DNA of 64,000 nt from Acinetobacter johnsonii CIP 64.6 (GCF_000368045.1 NZ_KB849230.1:124001-188000), one strand, 5' to 3'. Counted from the stretch's first letter, positions 25,266 through 32,461 are shown. The notes: generated by a model from the letters alone, not told the origin. Program-made: numbers and translations.

Positions 25266-27365
25266 ATGCCAGGCCCAATGGTCAGCCAAGCTAAACAACA
25301 GCTCAAAACTATTATCGATGCTTACTTAACTGAAAGCGACGTCGAGCGAGTGCTTGCGGCCTGTGATTATGCGGACATTGCCCATGATGGTATTACCCGT
25401 AAAAGTGGCGAACCCTATATTTTGCACCCGATTGCGGTAAGCTGCATTTTAGCGCATATGCGTCTAGATGCCGAAACCCTGATGGCGGCACTTTTACATG
25501 ATGTGATTGAAGACACTGACTTTAGCAAAGAAGATATTGCAGAAAAATTTGGCAAAACCGTCGCCGAACTGGTCGATGGCGTCACCAAACTCAGCCAATC
25601 CAGCGATAAAGAATATAACAAAGCCGCTTCTTTCCGAAAAATTCTGCAAGCCACACTACAAGACCCACGTGTCATTATTATTAAACTGGCTGATCGCTAT
25701 CACAACATGACCACCTTGGATGCATTGCGTCCTGATAAGCGTGCACGTATTGCCCAAGAAACCTTTGATATTTTTGTCCCAATGGCACGTATTGTTGGTA
25801 TGAATGAGATGGGCGATAACCTCGAACATTTGTGTTATCAAAATCTTGATCTCGACATGTATAACAATGTCCAAGAAGCCCTTCTCCAAACTAAACCCAA
25901 ACGCTGTGAATATCAAAGCAAATGGGAAAATAATCTGACCGAGCTATTAAAAACCCATCAAATCTCAGGTCGAATTAAAAAGAAAAATAATAATATCGAA
26001 CTGTTACGTCACTTTGTAAAAAATGACATTGATCTACATGAACTTACGCATAGTCATGCCTTTGAAATTATTCTAAATAGTATTGCTGACTGTGACCGCT
26101 TAGCCGATGTGTTGCGAGAGAGTTTTCAAGTTTTACACTTTGCAGACCATATTCGTAAACCACTCCCAGGTGGTAACCAATCGCTACTACTACGTTTAAA
26201 AGGTGAAAACACAACCTTATCAGTCACCATTCAAACCGAACTGATGCGCAAAGCTGCGCGTTTTGGTGTAGTCCTAGGCGACAGTGCTCCGCAAGCTTGC
26301 CGCTCTGCGATTCAAGCCTCGATGCAGAACTTGAATGTCTTGATCGATGGAGCCTGTGCTAAAACCACTTTTAGCGAACTGCTCGATTATTTACACCAAG
26401 AGAAAATTTGGGTGTATACCCCACAAGGTCATCTACACGAGTTACCACAAGGTGCAACGGTAGTCGATTTTGCCTACTCTGCTAGCTTATTTTTAGGTAA
26501 CCATGCGGTAGGTGCGAAAATCAATGGGGAAACTAAACCACTTTCTACGCCATTGCACAGTGGTCAGGTGATTGAAATTATTACTGATGTCTTGGCCACC
26601 CCAAACCCGGATTGGCTCAGCTTTGTCAACACGCAAAAAGCCCGTCGTGCCTTACAAAATATACTGCGTGAGCAAGACATCGAAGAACAACGCCTTGTTG
26701 GACAACAAGCTTTAAATCGCGCTTTAAAGCTATTCAATGTATCCATTAAAGATTTAACCGAATCAGATTGGTTAGAACTTTTACAATGGCGACATATTGA
26801 AAGTAAAGACCAACTCTTTGAACAAATTGCCGTGGGCGATTTACTGCCGCAATTGGTTGCGAATCATTTGTTTGCGCATGACCAAAGTGCACAGGAATCT
26901 GACAGACTCATTCAAGGTACTGAGGGTGTCGATGTTAAATACGCACATTGCTGTAACCCTGTGTTGGGTGACCCAATTCAAGGACATTTATCACGCCGCG
27001 GTCTTATTGTGCATCGTGCACGTTGTCATAACCTCCTACATGAACAACATCTGCACCCTGAAAATATCATGCCGTTGCAGTGGACTAACGAGAATGAAGA
27101 AGAAATTAGTTTTACTGCATATTTATTGATTAACATGGCCATGGATGACGAACAAATTTCTGACCTAATTTATCAATGCCGTAAAGAAAAAATCGGGGTC
27201 GAAATGGTGTGTAATCAAGATGATAAGACTTATGTCAATGTTGTGGTGCACAACCGTAAGCAAATTGCAAAAATCATTCGTGATCTACGTATGCATTTTG
27301 GCTTCCCACGTATCAGTCGATTGGCTCAACCTGTTAGTATTGCGGAAACATCGATTGCGAGTTAA
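25266..27365 (+). CDS. spoT: SpoT-type (p)ppGpp hydrolase with degenerate synthetase region
   Basis: A 699-residue RelA/SpoT homologue. The N-terminal HD hydrolase domain is intact (YILHPIAVSCIL, ALLHDVIEDTDFSKEDI and IIKLADRYHNMTTLDAL), so it should remove the pyrophosphate from (p)ppGpp. The synthetase region (about residues 220-355) lacks the usual motifs: where active enzymes have GYQSLHT and EVQIRT, this reads GGNQSLLLRLKG and SVTIQTELM. TGS (VYTPQGHLHELPQGATVVDFAYSAS), zinc-finger-like (VKYAHCCNPVLGDPIQG) and ACT domains follow. Acinetobacter SpoT is known as a monofunctional hydrolase, which this fits. Confidence 0.94.
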   Translation: MPGPMVSQAKQQLKTIIDAYLTESDVERVLAACDYADIAHDGITRKSGEPYILHPIAVSCILAHMRLDAETLMAALLHDVIEDTDFSKEDIAEKFGKTVAELVDGVTKLSQSSDKEYNKAASFRKILQATLQDPRVIIIKLADRYHNMTTLDALRPDKRARIAQETFDIFVPMARIVGMNEMGDNLEHLCYQNLDLDMYNNVQEALLQTKPKRCEYQSKWENNLTELLKTHQISGRIKKKNNNIELLRHFVKNDIDLHELTHSHAFEIILNSIADCDRLADVLRESFQVLHFADHIRKPLPGGNQSLLLRLKGENTTLSVTIQTELMRKAARFGVVLGDSAPQACRSAIQASMQNLNVLIDGACAKTTFSELLDYLHQEKIWVYTPQGHLHELPQGATVVDFAYSASLFLGNHAVGAKINGETKPLSTPLHSGQVIEIITDVLATPNPDWLSFVNTQKARRALQNILREQDIEEQRLVGQQALNRALKLFNVSIKDLTESDWLELLQWRHIESKDQLFEQIAVGDLLPQLVANHLFAHDQSAQESDRLIQGTEGVDVKYAHCCNPVLGDPIQGHLSRRGLIVHRARCHNLLHEQHLHPENIMPLQWTNENEEEISFTAYLLINMAMDDEQISDLIYQCRKEKIGVEMVCNQDDKTYVNVVVHNRKQIAKIIRDLRMHFGFPRISRLAQPVSIAETSIAS

Positions 27366-27434
27366 TTGTTTAAATCCACACATTTTAATGCCAATCTAGG
27401 CTATGATTGATGGTGAATATAATAGGAGAACACG

Positions 27435-27818
27435 ATGTCCCGCCAAGTAATTCATACTGAAAATGCCCCTGCTGCGATCGGCACTTATTCGCAAGCAATC
27501 TTAGTCGGCAATACACTTTACCTTTCTGGTCAGATCGGTTTAGACCCATACAGTATGGAGTTGGTTGAAGGCATTGAAGCACAAATTCGTCGTGTGTTTG
27601 ATAACTTAAAAGCTGTCTGTGAAGCTGCTGGTGGAACACTGGCTGATATCGCGAAGTTGAATATTTTCTTAACCGATCTTTCAAACTTCCAACTGGTCAA
27701 CCAAATTATGGGCGAATATTTCGCACAACCTTACCCTGCACGCGCTGCACTCGGTGTGGCTAGTCTACCCAAAAATGCATTGGTGGAAATGGATGGTATT
27801 GTGATTATTAATCAATAA
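27435..27818 (+). CDS. ridA: 2-iminobutanoate/2-iminopropanoate deaminase
   Basis: A 127-residue RidA/YjgF protein that hydrolyses reactive enamine/imine intermediates of PLP enzymes. Family signatures are visible: APAAIGTYSQAILVGNTLYLSGQIG, the catalytic Arg in YPARAALGVASLPKNALVEMD and LDPYSMELVEG. It follows spoT by 69 bases, a common pairing in gammaproteobacteria. Confidence 0.95.
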   Translation: MSRQVIHTENAPAAIGTYSQAILVGNTLYLSGQIGLDPYSMELVEGIEAQIRRVFDNLKAVCEAAGGTLADIAKLNIFLTDLSNFQLVNQIMGEYFAQPYPARAALGVASLPKNALVEMDGIVIINQ

Positions 27819-27833
27819 GTTATATTTTTTAAG

Positions 27834-27861
27834 AAAAGCCACCGATTGAGTGGCTTTTTTT
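27834..27861 (+). terminator. ridA terminator
   Basis: The arms AAAAGCCAC and GTGGCTTTT with a 7-base loop are followed by a T tract, 16 bases after the ridA stop. Confidence 0.88.
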
Positions 27862-27915
27862 TATCCGAAACTCCAATAAAGACAAATGAGATTTCAAATG
27901 ATTTTTATTGACAAA

Positions 27916-27930
27916 CGATAACAATTATCA
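27916..27930 (+). promoter_or_regulatory. Fur box upstream of bfd
   Basis: CGATAACAATTATCA matches 13 of 15 positions of the 7-1-7 Fur consensus TGATAATnATTATCA. It lies about 42 bases upstream of the bfd start. Iron-replete repression of bfd, which releases iron from bacterioferritin, is the known logic in Pseudomonas; its application here is inferred. Confidence 0.8.
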
Positions 27931-27971
27931 ATAATATCACTTATCTTATTTCTTTCATGTGGCTTGCTGAA

Positions 27972-28166
27972 ATGTACGTGTGCTTATGCCGTGGTATTAC
28001 AGATCAAGATATTAAAGACGCTGTTGAAAATGGTGCGGGCAGTTATCGCGAAGTTCGCGAGATGCTGGATCTCGGCACATGCTGTGGCCGCTGTGCACCG
28101 GAAGCGCGCTCAATCATCAGCGCAGAAGTCTCTGCTATTGCATCACGCTTAGCCATTGCTGCCTAG
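27972..28166 (+). CDS. bfd: Bacterioferritin-associated ferredoxin
   Basis: A 64-residue [2Fe-2S] protein, MYVCLCRGITDQDIKDAVENG, with four cluster cysteines in CLC and TCCGRCAPEAR. It donates electrons to bacterioferritin to mobilise stored iron. The ATG at 27972 is chosen because MYVCLC is the family start. An in-frame upstream start at 27957 is possible, and no strong ribosome binding site is visible. It lies downstream of a Fur box and upstream of bfr. Confidence 0.93.
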   Translation: MYVCLCRGITDQDIKDAVENGAGSYREVREMLDLGTCCGRCAPEARSIISAEVSAIASRLAIAA

Positions 28167-28228
28167 ATATTTGATTCATTTGCTAGAATAACCATAATTA
28201 TAAACTTACTCTTTATGAGTAGCTCCTC

Positions 28229-28256
28229 CCCCGCTTATGACTCTAGGCGGGTTTTC
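28229..28256 (+). terminator. Probable bfd terminator
   Basis: The arms CCCGC and GCGGG around an 11-to-13-base loop are followed by TTTTCTTTTTTT. The stem is short but the T tract is good. Confidence 0.6.
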
Positions 28257-28420
28257 TTTTTTTAAATGTCTAAAAATCAAGTTTCCACCTCGTATGCTTT
28301 TGATTGCGATTTTCATTTGCTGTTCTATAAATTACTCGCCAAAATCTACTTTGTTGTTTAAGATATTTCTCATAAGTTATTGATATTATTTTTAAGTCGC
28401 AGTTTGAATGGAGCTTTCTC

Positions 28421-28885
28421 ATGAAAGGCAATCGTGATGTAATTAATCAGTTAAATCAGGTGCTTTATCATCATTTAACTGCCATTAACCAAAATTTCCT
28501 ACACTCTCGCATGTTTAATGACTGGGGGATTGAACAACTCGGTTCAGCTGAATATAAAGAGTCAATCCGTCAAATGAAGCATGCTGACAAAATCATTGAG
28601 CGCATTCTTTTTTTAGAAGGTCTACCAAACCTACAACACTTGGGTAAACTCTACATCGGTCAACACACAGTGGAAGTTCTTAACTGTGATGTCCGTAAAG
28701 TCAAAGAGAATATTGAATCCATTCAAGCTGCTGTCAAGCTTGCCGAAGAGCAGTTGGACTACGTTACTCGAGATCTTGTTCAAGAAATTTTAGAAAAAGA
28801 AGAAGAGTGGTTAGATTGGACAACTACACAGCTTGATTTGGTTGAGACCGTCGGTGTAGAGAATTATATTCAGAGTCAGATTTAA
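28421..28885 (+). CDS. bfr: Bacterioferritin, heme-binding subunit type lacking a complete ferroxidase centre
   Basis: A 154-residue bacterioferritin aligning without gaps to E. coli Bfr over most of its length. The heme ligand Met52 is present (SIRQMKHADK). Of the six di-iron ligands only His54 and Glu127 remain. E. coli Glu18, Glu51, Glu94 and His130 correspond here to His18, Gln51, Val94 and Trp130 (EEEWLDW). This is the pattern of heme-binding beta subunits in two-subunit bacterioferritins such as those described in Pseudomonas and Neisseria; a ferroxidase-competent partner would be encoded elsewhere. ATG 28421 follows GGAG. Confidence 0.9.
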   Translation: MKGNRDVINQLNQVLYHHLTAINQNFLHSRMFNDWGIEQLGSAEYKESIRQMKHADKIIERILFLEGLPNLQHLGKLYIGQHTVEVLNCDVRKVKENIESIQAAVKLAEEQLDYVTRDLVQEILEKEEEWLDWTTTQLDLVETVGVENYIQSQI

Positions 28886-28901
28886 AACTTTTCTATCATT
28901 T

Positions 28902-28928
28902 AAAAAACCTGCATATGCAGGTTTTTTT
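28902..28928. terminator. Bidirectional terminator between bfr and the pilin accessory gene
   Basis: AAAAAACCTGCATATGCAGG plus a T7 run: the arms AACCTGCA and TGCAGGTT pair directly, between the convergent genes ending at 28885 and 28944. Confidence 0.9.
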
Positions 28929-28943
28929 ATTATGGTTTTAGGT

Positions 28944-29690
28944 TTACTTCCAAGGGCGAAGATCAACAATTTTAACCACATTCGCTTTTTGATCTATCAA
29001 AACAGTCATATCTACAGCATTTGCTTTCATCGGTAAAAATGCGGTTGCCTGTGGATATTTTGCTAAGATTTTTTCCACATCGGCTTTGTTATTGTACTGC
29101 TGTAATAATTCAAGTTTTTGTGCGCGTTGTTGCATTTGTTTTTTTGCTTTGTTTAGCTCGACATAACGCTCTGGACGTTGTGCAAGAGAAATACCTCCAA
29201 AAACCTCTGTAAACATATCATAATTACGCTGATTTACATCTTCAGAGAATTCTACTGTTACATATTGCGGTTTAAACCAAGAGGATTGCTGATATTGCGG
29301 TAAGGCGTTTGCAATATTGTCCTGAATAATTTCATTTTTTCGAACCAGCTCAAAACGATCTGCATAAAATACTAACCAGGCAGGGCGACCTTGCTCAATA
29401 CTATAGATACCATAGCAAAGAGCAGACAGTTGAAGGAGGATAATCACAGTGAGATCAAACTTAAGACTTTTTTTACCTTCTTTATATATCAACAATCCTA
29501 AGATTGGTCCTAGAATAATATCTATAACCAACAGCATTAAAAAAACATGTGTAACGTCTGCTGCCACATCAAGTGGTGATGGATACCAAATAAAAAAGGT
29601 TAGACCTACAATGACTAATGCTACAATTAATGAAAGGAATAAATGACTTAAAAAATATTTTATTCGCTTAGGAAATTTTCTTAATTTCAT
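28944..29690 (-). CDS. TfpX/TfpZ-family type IV pilin accessory protein
   Basis: A 248-residue inner membrane protein with three or four hydrophobic segments in the first 100 residues (LSHLFLSLIVALVIVGLTFFIW, VFLMLLVIDIILGPILGLLIY and LTVIILLQLSALCYGIYSI) and a periplasmic charged C-terminal domain (FYADRFELVRKNEI onward). This layout and the position beside a major pilin gene identify the TfpX/TfpZ group, which assists assembly of particular pilin alleles. It lies downstream of, and on the same strand as, the split resident pilin, so it was probably matched to that pilin and not to the incoming pilA. No obvious ribosome binding site. Confidence 0.8.
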   Translation of the reverse strand: MKLRKFPKRIKYFLSHLFLSLIVALVIVGLTFFIWYPSPLDVAADVTHVFLMLLVIDIILGPILGLLIYKEGKKSLKFDLTVIILLQLSALCYGIYSIEQGRPAWLVFYADRFELVRKNEIIQDNIANALPQYQQSSWFKPQYVTVEFSEDVNQRNYDMFTEVFGGISLAQRPERYVELNKAKKQMQQRAQKLELLQQYNNKADVEKILAKYPQATAFLPMKANAVDMTVLIDQKANVVKIVDLRPWK

Positions 29691-29755
29691 TTCAATATAT
29701 TTTAAATACCAACTATCTTGTATTAAATAAGAAATATATTAGTGCAAATTATATT

Positions 29756-29857
29756 AGACCTCTTGCGAAAGTATCGTTTTGCCTAATTTTTGAATTGGCT
29801 AAAACCTTATTAAATGTAGCTTTAGGCTGTTTAAATTTTGACTAACGCAATAGGTCT
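29756..29857. repeat. MITE-like 102-bp element
   Basis: Terminal inverted repeats AGACCTCTTGCGAAAGT (29756-29772) and the complement of AGACCTATTGCGTTAGT (29841-29857) match at 14 of 17 positions. ATT lies directly outside both ends, as a 3-bp target duplication would. There is no coding capacity inside. It resembles the ends of a DDE-type IS with the transposase deleted; the parent IS cannot be named from this window. Confidence 0.65.
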
Positions 29858-29946
29858 ATTTAACTTAACATAAATATTCTTTGATATCTTGGGTATAGCA
29901 CCTTACTCAATTTTCAACTTAGTTTAAATAAATTATTAAAAATAAT

Positions 29947-29975
29947 AAAAACGCATCTAAATAGATGCGTTTTTT
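29947..29975 (-). terminator. Terminator of the split resident pilin gene
   Basis: The arms AAAACGCATCT and AGATGCGTTTT with loop aaat lie 11 bases past the stop of the pilin remnant. The same stem occurs after the intact pilA at 31631-31661. Confidence 0.9.
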
Positions 29976-29985
29976 AATTACTAAA

Positions 29986-30412
29986 TCAGAGACCAACGCA
30001 AGATTTAGGTAAATATTTTTGAGGCATACCTGCATCACCTGTAGCTGTAGTACAAGCAAAAGTGAAAGAATTCCCAGCTGCAGCTAAGTCAGCAGGAGGA
30101 GTTAAAATAATTTTTTTCCCAGCAACTTTAGCATTTACAGTTCCAGCTGGTTTCATAGTTACTGTAATTACACCAGTTGCAGTAGTTACAGCAGAGTCCG
30201 CATATGTGCCACCAACAGCTAAATCAGCAACTGCGGGTTTGGTTGCTGTTGTAGGATAAGCTCCATTATTTTGTGCATATTCTGCAATAGCGGTTTTTTG
30301 AGCTGAAGTCATCGCAAAAGCTTCAGCAACCTGCGAACGCGCAATATAATCTTGATAAGCAGGAATAGCAATCGCAGCAAGAATACCGATAATTGCTACA
30401 ACAATCATTAAT
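29986..30412 (-). pseudogene. pilA: Resident major pilin gene, 3' part (142 codons), split by a mobile element
   Basis: On the minus strand the body of a type IV pilin begins abruptly with LMIVVAIIGILAAIAIPAYQDYIARSQVAEAF and runs to a stop at 29986. A C-terminal disulfide pair is visible (FACTTATG and PKSCVGL). It lacks the leader, Gly-1, Phe+1 and invariant Glu5. Upstream, the frame passes into unrelated sequence (MEWQI). The missing 5' end is at 41764-41798. Joining 41764 to 30412 gives 462 bases, exactly 154 codons including the stop, with GA+A restoring Glu5. As it stands it cannot give a processable pilin. Confidence 0.92.
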
Positions 30413-30421
30413 ATTTGCCAT

Positions 30422-30430
30422 TCCATAAGT
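30422..30430 (+). repeat. Left terminal inverted repeat of the pilin-splitting element
   Basis: TCCATAAGT, 10 bases inside the left junction. It is a perfect inverse of ACTTATGGA at 41752-41760 near the right junction, and ACTTATGGA occurs again at 41724-41732. Confidence 0.65.
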
Positions 30431-30490
30431 CACTTTATACAGACATACATCAAGTCATTGAATTTTATTGTTTTACTTCATTATTCAGTT

Positions 30491-30542
30491 TGTCCATATG
30501 GACATGGGTTTAAAAGGACAAAAGTTTTTAAATTGTCCATAT
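30491..30542. repeat. Left subterminal TGTCCATAT repeats
   Basis: TGTCCATATGGACA at 30491-30504 is a perfect 14-bp palindrome (two overlapping inverted copies of TGTCCATAT), and a third copy lies at 30534-30542. The same nonamer is found twice within 60 bp of the right end. These are probable recombinase or accessory-protein binding sites. Confidence 0.6.
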
Positions 30543-30651
30543 CAGAAAATGGCTTTTACTCAGTGCGGTAGGATGAATTTTTATAGATGTAGTCCGGTCG
30601 TGAGATATTTTAAAATTTTGACAAGCTAAAAATAGAGTAAAAAGTCCAGCC

Positions 30652-30822
30652 TCATTTATAAGCCAACTTCTGTATTTCTTCTTTATGCTGAAGAATCACA
30701 CGTTTTACATGATGAATAGCAATACGACGAGTCGCTTCGTCATCATCAAATTGCATAGACAAAAATTTTACAGCTGGACGAGGTATTTGTTCAGTTACTT
30801 TGAAGTCTTTTAGTCGTTTCAT
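30652..30822 (-). CDS. Small hypothetical protein, 56 residues
   Basis: A minus-strand frame starting MKRLKDFKVTEQIPRPAVKF and ending EIQKLAYK. GAGGAAA lies nine bases before the ATG, a good ribosome binding site. It is basic, probably alpha-helical in its second half (residues 29-53), with no signal peptide or membrane segment. It is encoded between the left end of the element and the divergent pilA promoter region. Function unknown; the strong ribosome binding site and sensible composition favour a real gene. Confidence 0.55.
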   Translation of the reverse strand: MKRLKDFKVTEQIPRPAVKFLSMQFDDDEATRRIAIHHVKRVILQHKEEIQKLAYK

Positions 30823-31005
30823 TCTATTATTTCCTCATATATGAAACATTCCGCATAGAACAGCACTTTCAATTTCAGATTGCTTTCATCCCCACACAAG
30901 CAATCATAACTCAACCAATTGTTATCTGCTTTCTTAGCTGCTAAGAATTTAACTTTTCCTGCTACAAACAATTTGCATTATGGCATCTCATAAAAACAAT
31001 AAAAC

Positions 31006-31020
31006 TGACGTTTTTTGTCA
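31006..31020 (+). promoter_or_regulatory. Upstream dyad of pilA, candidate PilR-type activator site
   Basis: TGACGTTTTTTGTCA is an inverted repeat with arms TGACG and TGTCA, 93 bp upstream of the sigma-54-type promoter at 31114. The split resident pilin has TGACATTTTTTGTCA at nearly the same distance (91 bp). The TGTC core agrees with the reported PilR recognition element in Pseudomonas. PilR binding is inferred. Confidence 0.55.
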
Positions 31021-31113
31021 CTTAATTACAAAAACTTACTTTATGATTTTTTTACATTTTTTAACTTACTAAACAATGTATTGATTTCATGCTGAATCAT
31101 TGGATAATATGCT

Positions 31114-31130
31114 TTGGCACACTTTGTGCA
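31114..31130 (+). promoter_or_regulatory. Sigma-54 (RpoN) promoter of pilA
   Basis: TTGGCACACTTTGTGCA carries GG and GC at the -24/-12 spacing of the RpoN consensus TGGCAC-N5-TTGCA. It lies about 60 bases upstream of the pilA start. pilA transcription by RpoN with PilR is known in Pseudomonas. Confidence 0.85.
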
Positions 31131-31190
31131 AACTATAAACTAGCTTACAAAGCTTATAAATAAATTAACAAAACATTTGTGGAGAATGTT

Positions 31191-31622
31191 ATGAACGCTC
31201 AAAAAGGCTTTACGTTGATCGAGCTGATGATTGTTGTCGCTATTATCGGTATTTTGGCTGCAATTGCGATTCCTGCTTATCAGGATTACACAATTCGTGC
31301 TCGTGTTTCAGAAGCTCTAACTACTATCGCTCCTTTGAAAAGTACAGTTAGCGAAAATATTATTACAAATAATCTTGTAACAAGCCCTCTTACTGCTACA
31401 GCATGTTCTGGAATATCTACAGTCACTGCTACCGATAACGTAGCTTCTGGAACTTGTGCGTTAGGTGTTGTTTCAGTAACTACTACTGCTAAAGCAGGTG
31501 CAGTAACTATTAAATTAACTCCTACTGCAACAGTTACTGATGGCATCGTATCTAATGTTAAATGGGTTTGTACAGCCGATAAGGAGAAATATGCACCTGC
31601 TTCTTGTCGTACTGGAGCTTAA
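31191..31622 (+). CDS. pilA: Type IV major pilin (replacement allele carried within the element)
   Basis: A 143-residue prepilin: leader MNAQKG, cleavage before Phe, FTLIELMIVVAIIGILAAIAIPAYQDY with Glu5, and a C-terminal disulfide loop between the cysteines of KWVCTADKEKYAPASCR. A second cysteine pair (TACSGI and SGTCAL) lies in the middle. ATG 31191 follows GTGGAGAATGTT, the same leader found before the split pilin at 41798. It has its own sigma-54-type promoter and terminator, so it is probably the expressed major pilin. It runs opposite to the resident pilin. No pilin O-glycosyltransferase gene lies nearby, and the C-terminus is Ala, not the Ser used by TfpO. Confidence 0.93.
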   Translation: MNAQKGFTLIELMIVVAIIGILAAIAIPAYQDYTIRARVSEALTTIAPLKSTVSENIITNNLVTSPLTATACSGISTVTATDNVASGTCALGVVSVTTTAKAGAVTIKLTPTATVTDGIVSNVKWVCTADKEKYAPASCRTGA

Positions 31623-31630
31623 TTAAATAG

Positions 31631-31661
31631 AAAAAACGCATCTTTAGAGATGCGTTTTTTT
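31631..31661 (+). terminator. pilA terminator
   Basis: The arms AAAACGCATCT and AGATGCGTTTT with loop ttag are followed by T. The stem is identical to that of the split resident pilin at 29947-29975. Confidence 0.92.
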
Positions 31662-31662
31662 A

Positions 31663-31915
31663 GCTCGAAATTTTCCAACAATAGCGAGTTACACTTTTCC
31701 AGCAGTTTTTCGTAATCAGCCCTAAGCTGTTCATAATCACTTTTTACAGCTTTGGTCTTAGTTTTAGCCTGCTCAATCCATTGTGTAGGCGAAAGAACAT
31801 TTTACCCAACTTGCTGTGTAGCTTGCTCAATTGCCTCTATAAGCGCAGCATGATGGCTCTTCTTAATCGAATCCCGTTTACGCCTTGCTTCCAGTGCTAC
31901 ATTTATGGCAGAGTT
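31663..31915 (-). pseudogene. Decayed second copy of the small coiled-coil transposition gene
   Basis: This plus-strand stretch aligns for about 250 bases to the 3' part of the intact gene at 32462-32821 (shared blocks include ttacacttttccagca, gtaggcgaaagaa/gcaggcgaaagaa and tggctcttcttaat). Differences are scattered throughout, including an in-frame stop and small indels. It begins directly after the pilA terminator. It is the relic of an older, related but not identical recombinase element. Confidence 0.8.
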
Positions 31916-31935
31916 TTTATTACGATAAATAGCTT

Positions 31936-32390
31936 ATTAATTTCAAAGGACAGCCCGTAAAATTTAACTTCATCATTCATAATGAAAATGATTTCAGGGC
32001 ATTGCTATCACAATATAACTCATCGAAATTGACTCGAAGTCTCTTGTTGCTTGATGCCTATCTAACCCCAAACCAAAACGAATTAATTACCACCACTTTA
32101 GATATAGAGCATATTTTTCCTAAAAAATGGCAAGATACAAACTATAATGGCTGGTCTAGAGCCGATACAGATGAGTTTCTTGAAAAGTTAGGGAATAAGG
32201 TTATTTGTGAAAAGAAACTAAATATTCAAGCTGGGAATGGTTATTTTGGTATCAAAAAGGCGCGATATGCCCAGTAAAAATTCAAACTGTTCTTGATTTA
32301 AGTACCCTCACTCAAAATGACTGGATAAAAAATGATATTGAGCAACGAGAGATCGCCATACAAAATCGTTTAATTTCAGTCTTTAAATAA
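31936..32390 (+). pseudogene. C-terminal fragment of a DUF262/DUF1524 (HNH-type) protein, frameshifted
   Basis: The open part contains DIEHIFPKKWQDTNYNGW, the HxxP-type motif of DUF1524/HNH domains found at the C-terminus of DUF262 proteins such as GmrSD-like type IV restriction enzymes. The frame breaks near 32270 (a stop after KKARYAQ). The next frame continues IQTVLDLSTLTQNDWIKNDIEQREIAIQNRLISVFK to a stop at 32388. The N-terminal DUF262 part is absent. It is a broken remnant of a probable restriction or defence gene. Confidence 0.7.
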
Positions 32391-32419
32391 CATTTATCAA
32401 TAAAGAATTAAAATCAAAT

Positions 32420-32454
32420 AGCCACTAAATTACAAATTACAAAATTTAGTGGCT
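32420..32454. terminator. Hairpin downstream of the recombinase operon
   Basis: The arms AGCCACTAAATT (32420-32431) and AATTTAGTGGCT (32443-32454) pair perfectly around an 11-base loop. It lies just past the last gene of the minus-strand operon (stop 32462). Confidence 0.7.
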
Positions 32455-32461
32455 GTTTCAA

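Noticed and set aside
28190..28420. Possible small RNA or riboswitch between bfd and bfr
   Set aside because: Only a terminator-like hairpin after bfd is seen; there is no conserved structure to support an RNA gene.
29986..30426. Intact second pilin gene starting MEWQILMIVV
   Set aside because: The first five residues come from the inserted element. The leader peptide, Gly-1/Phe+1 cleavage site and Glu5 are absent, and the real 5' end lies at 41764-41798.
29986..31622. Neisseria-like array of silent pilin cassettes (pilS)
   Set aside because: There is only one partial pilin copy. It retains its terminator, and its 5' end is elsewhere in frame, which fits one insertion event better than a donor cassette array.
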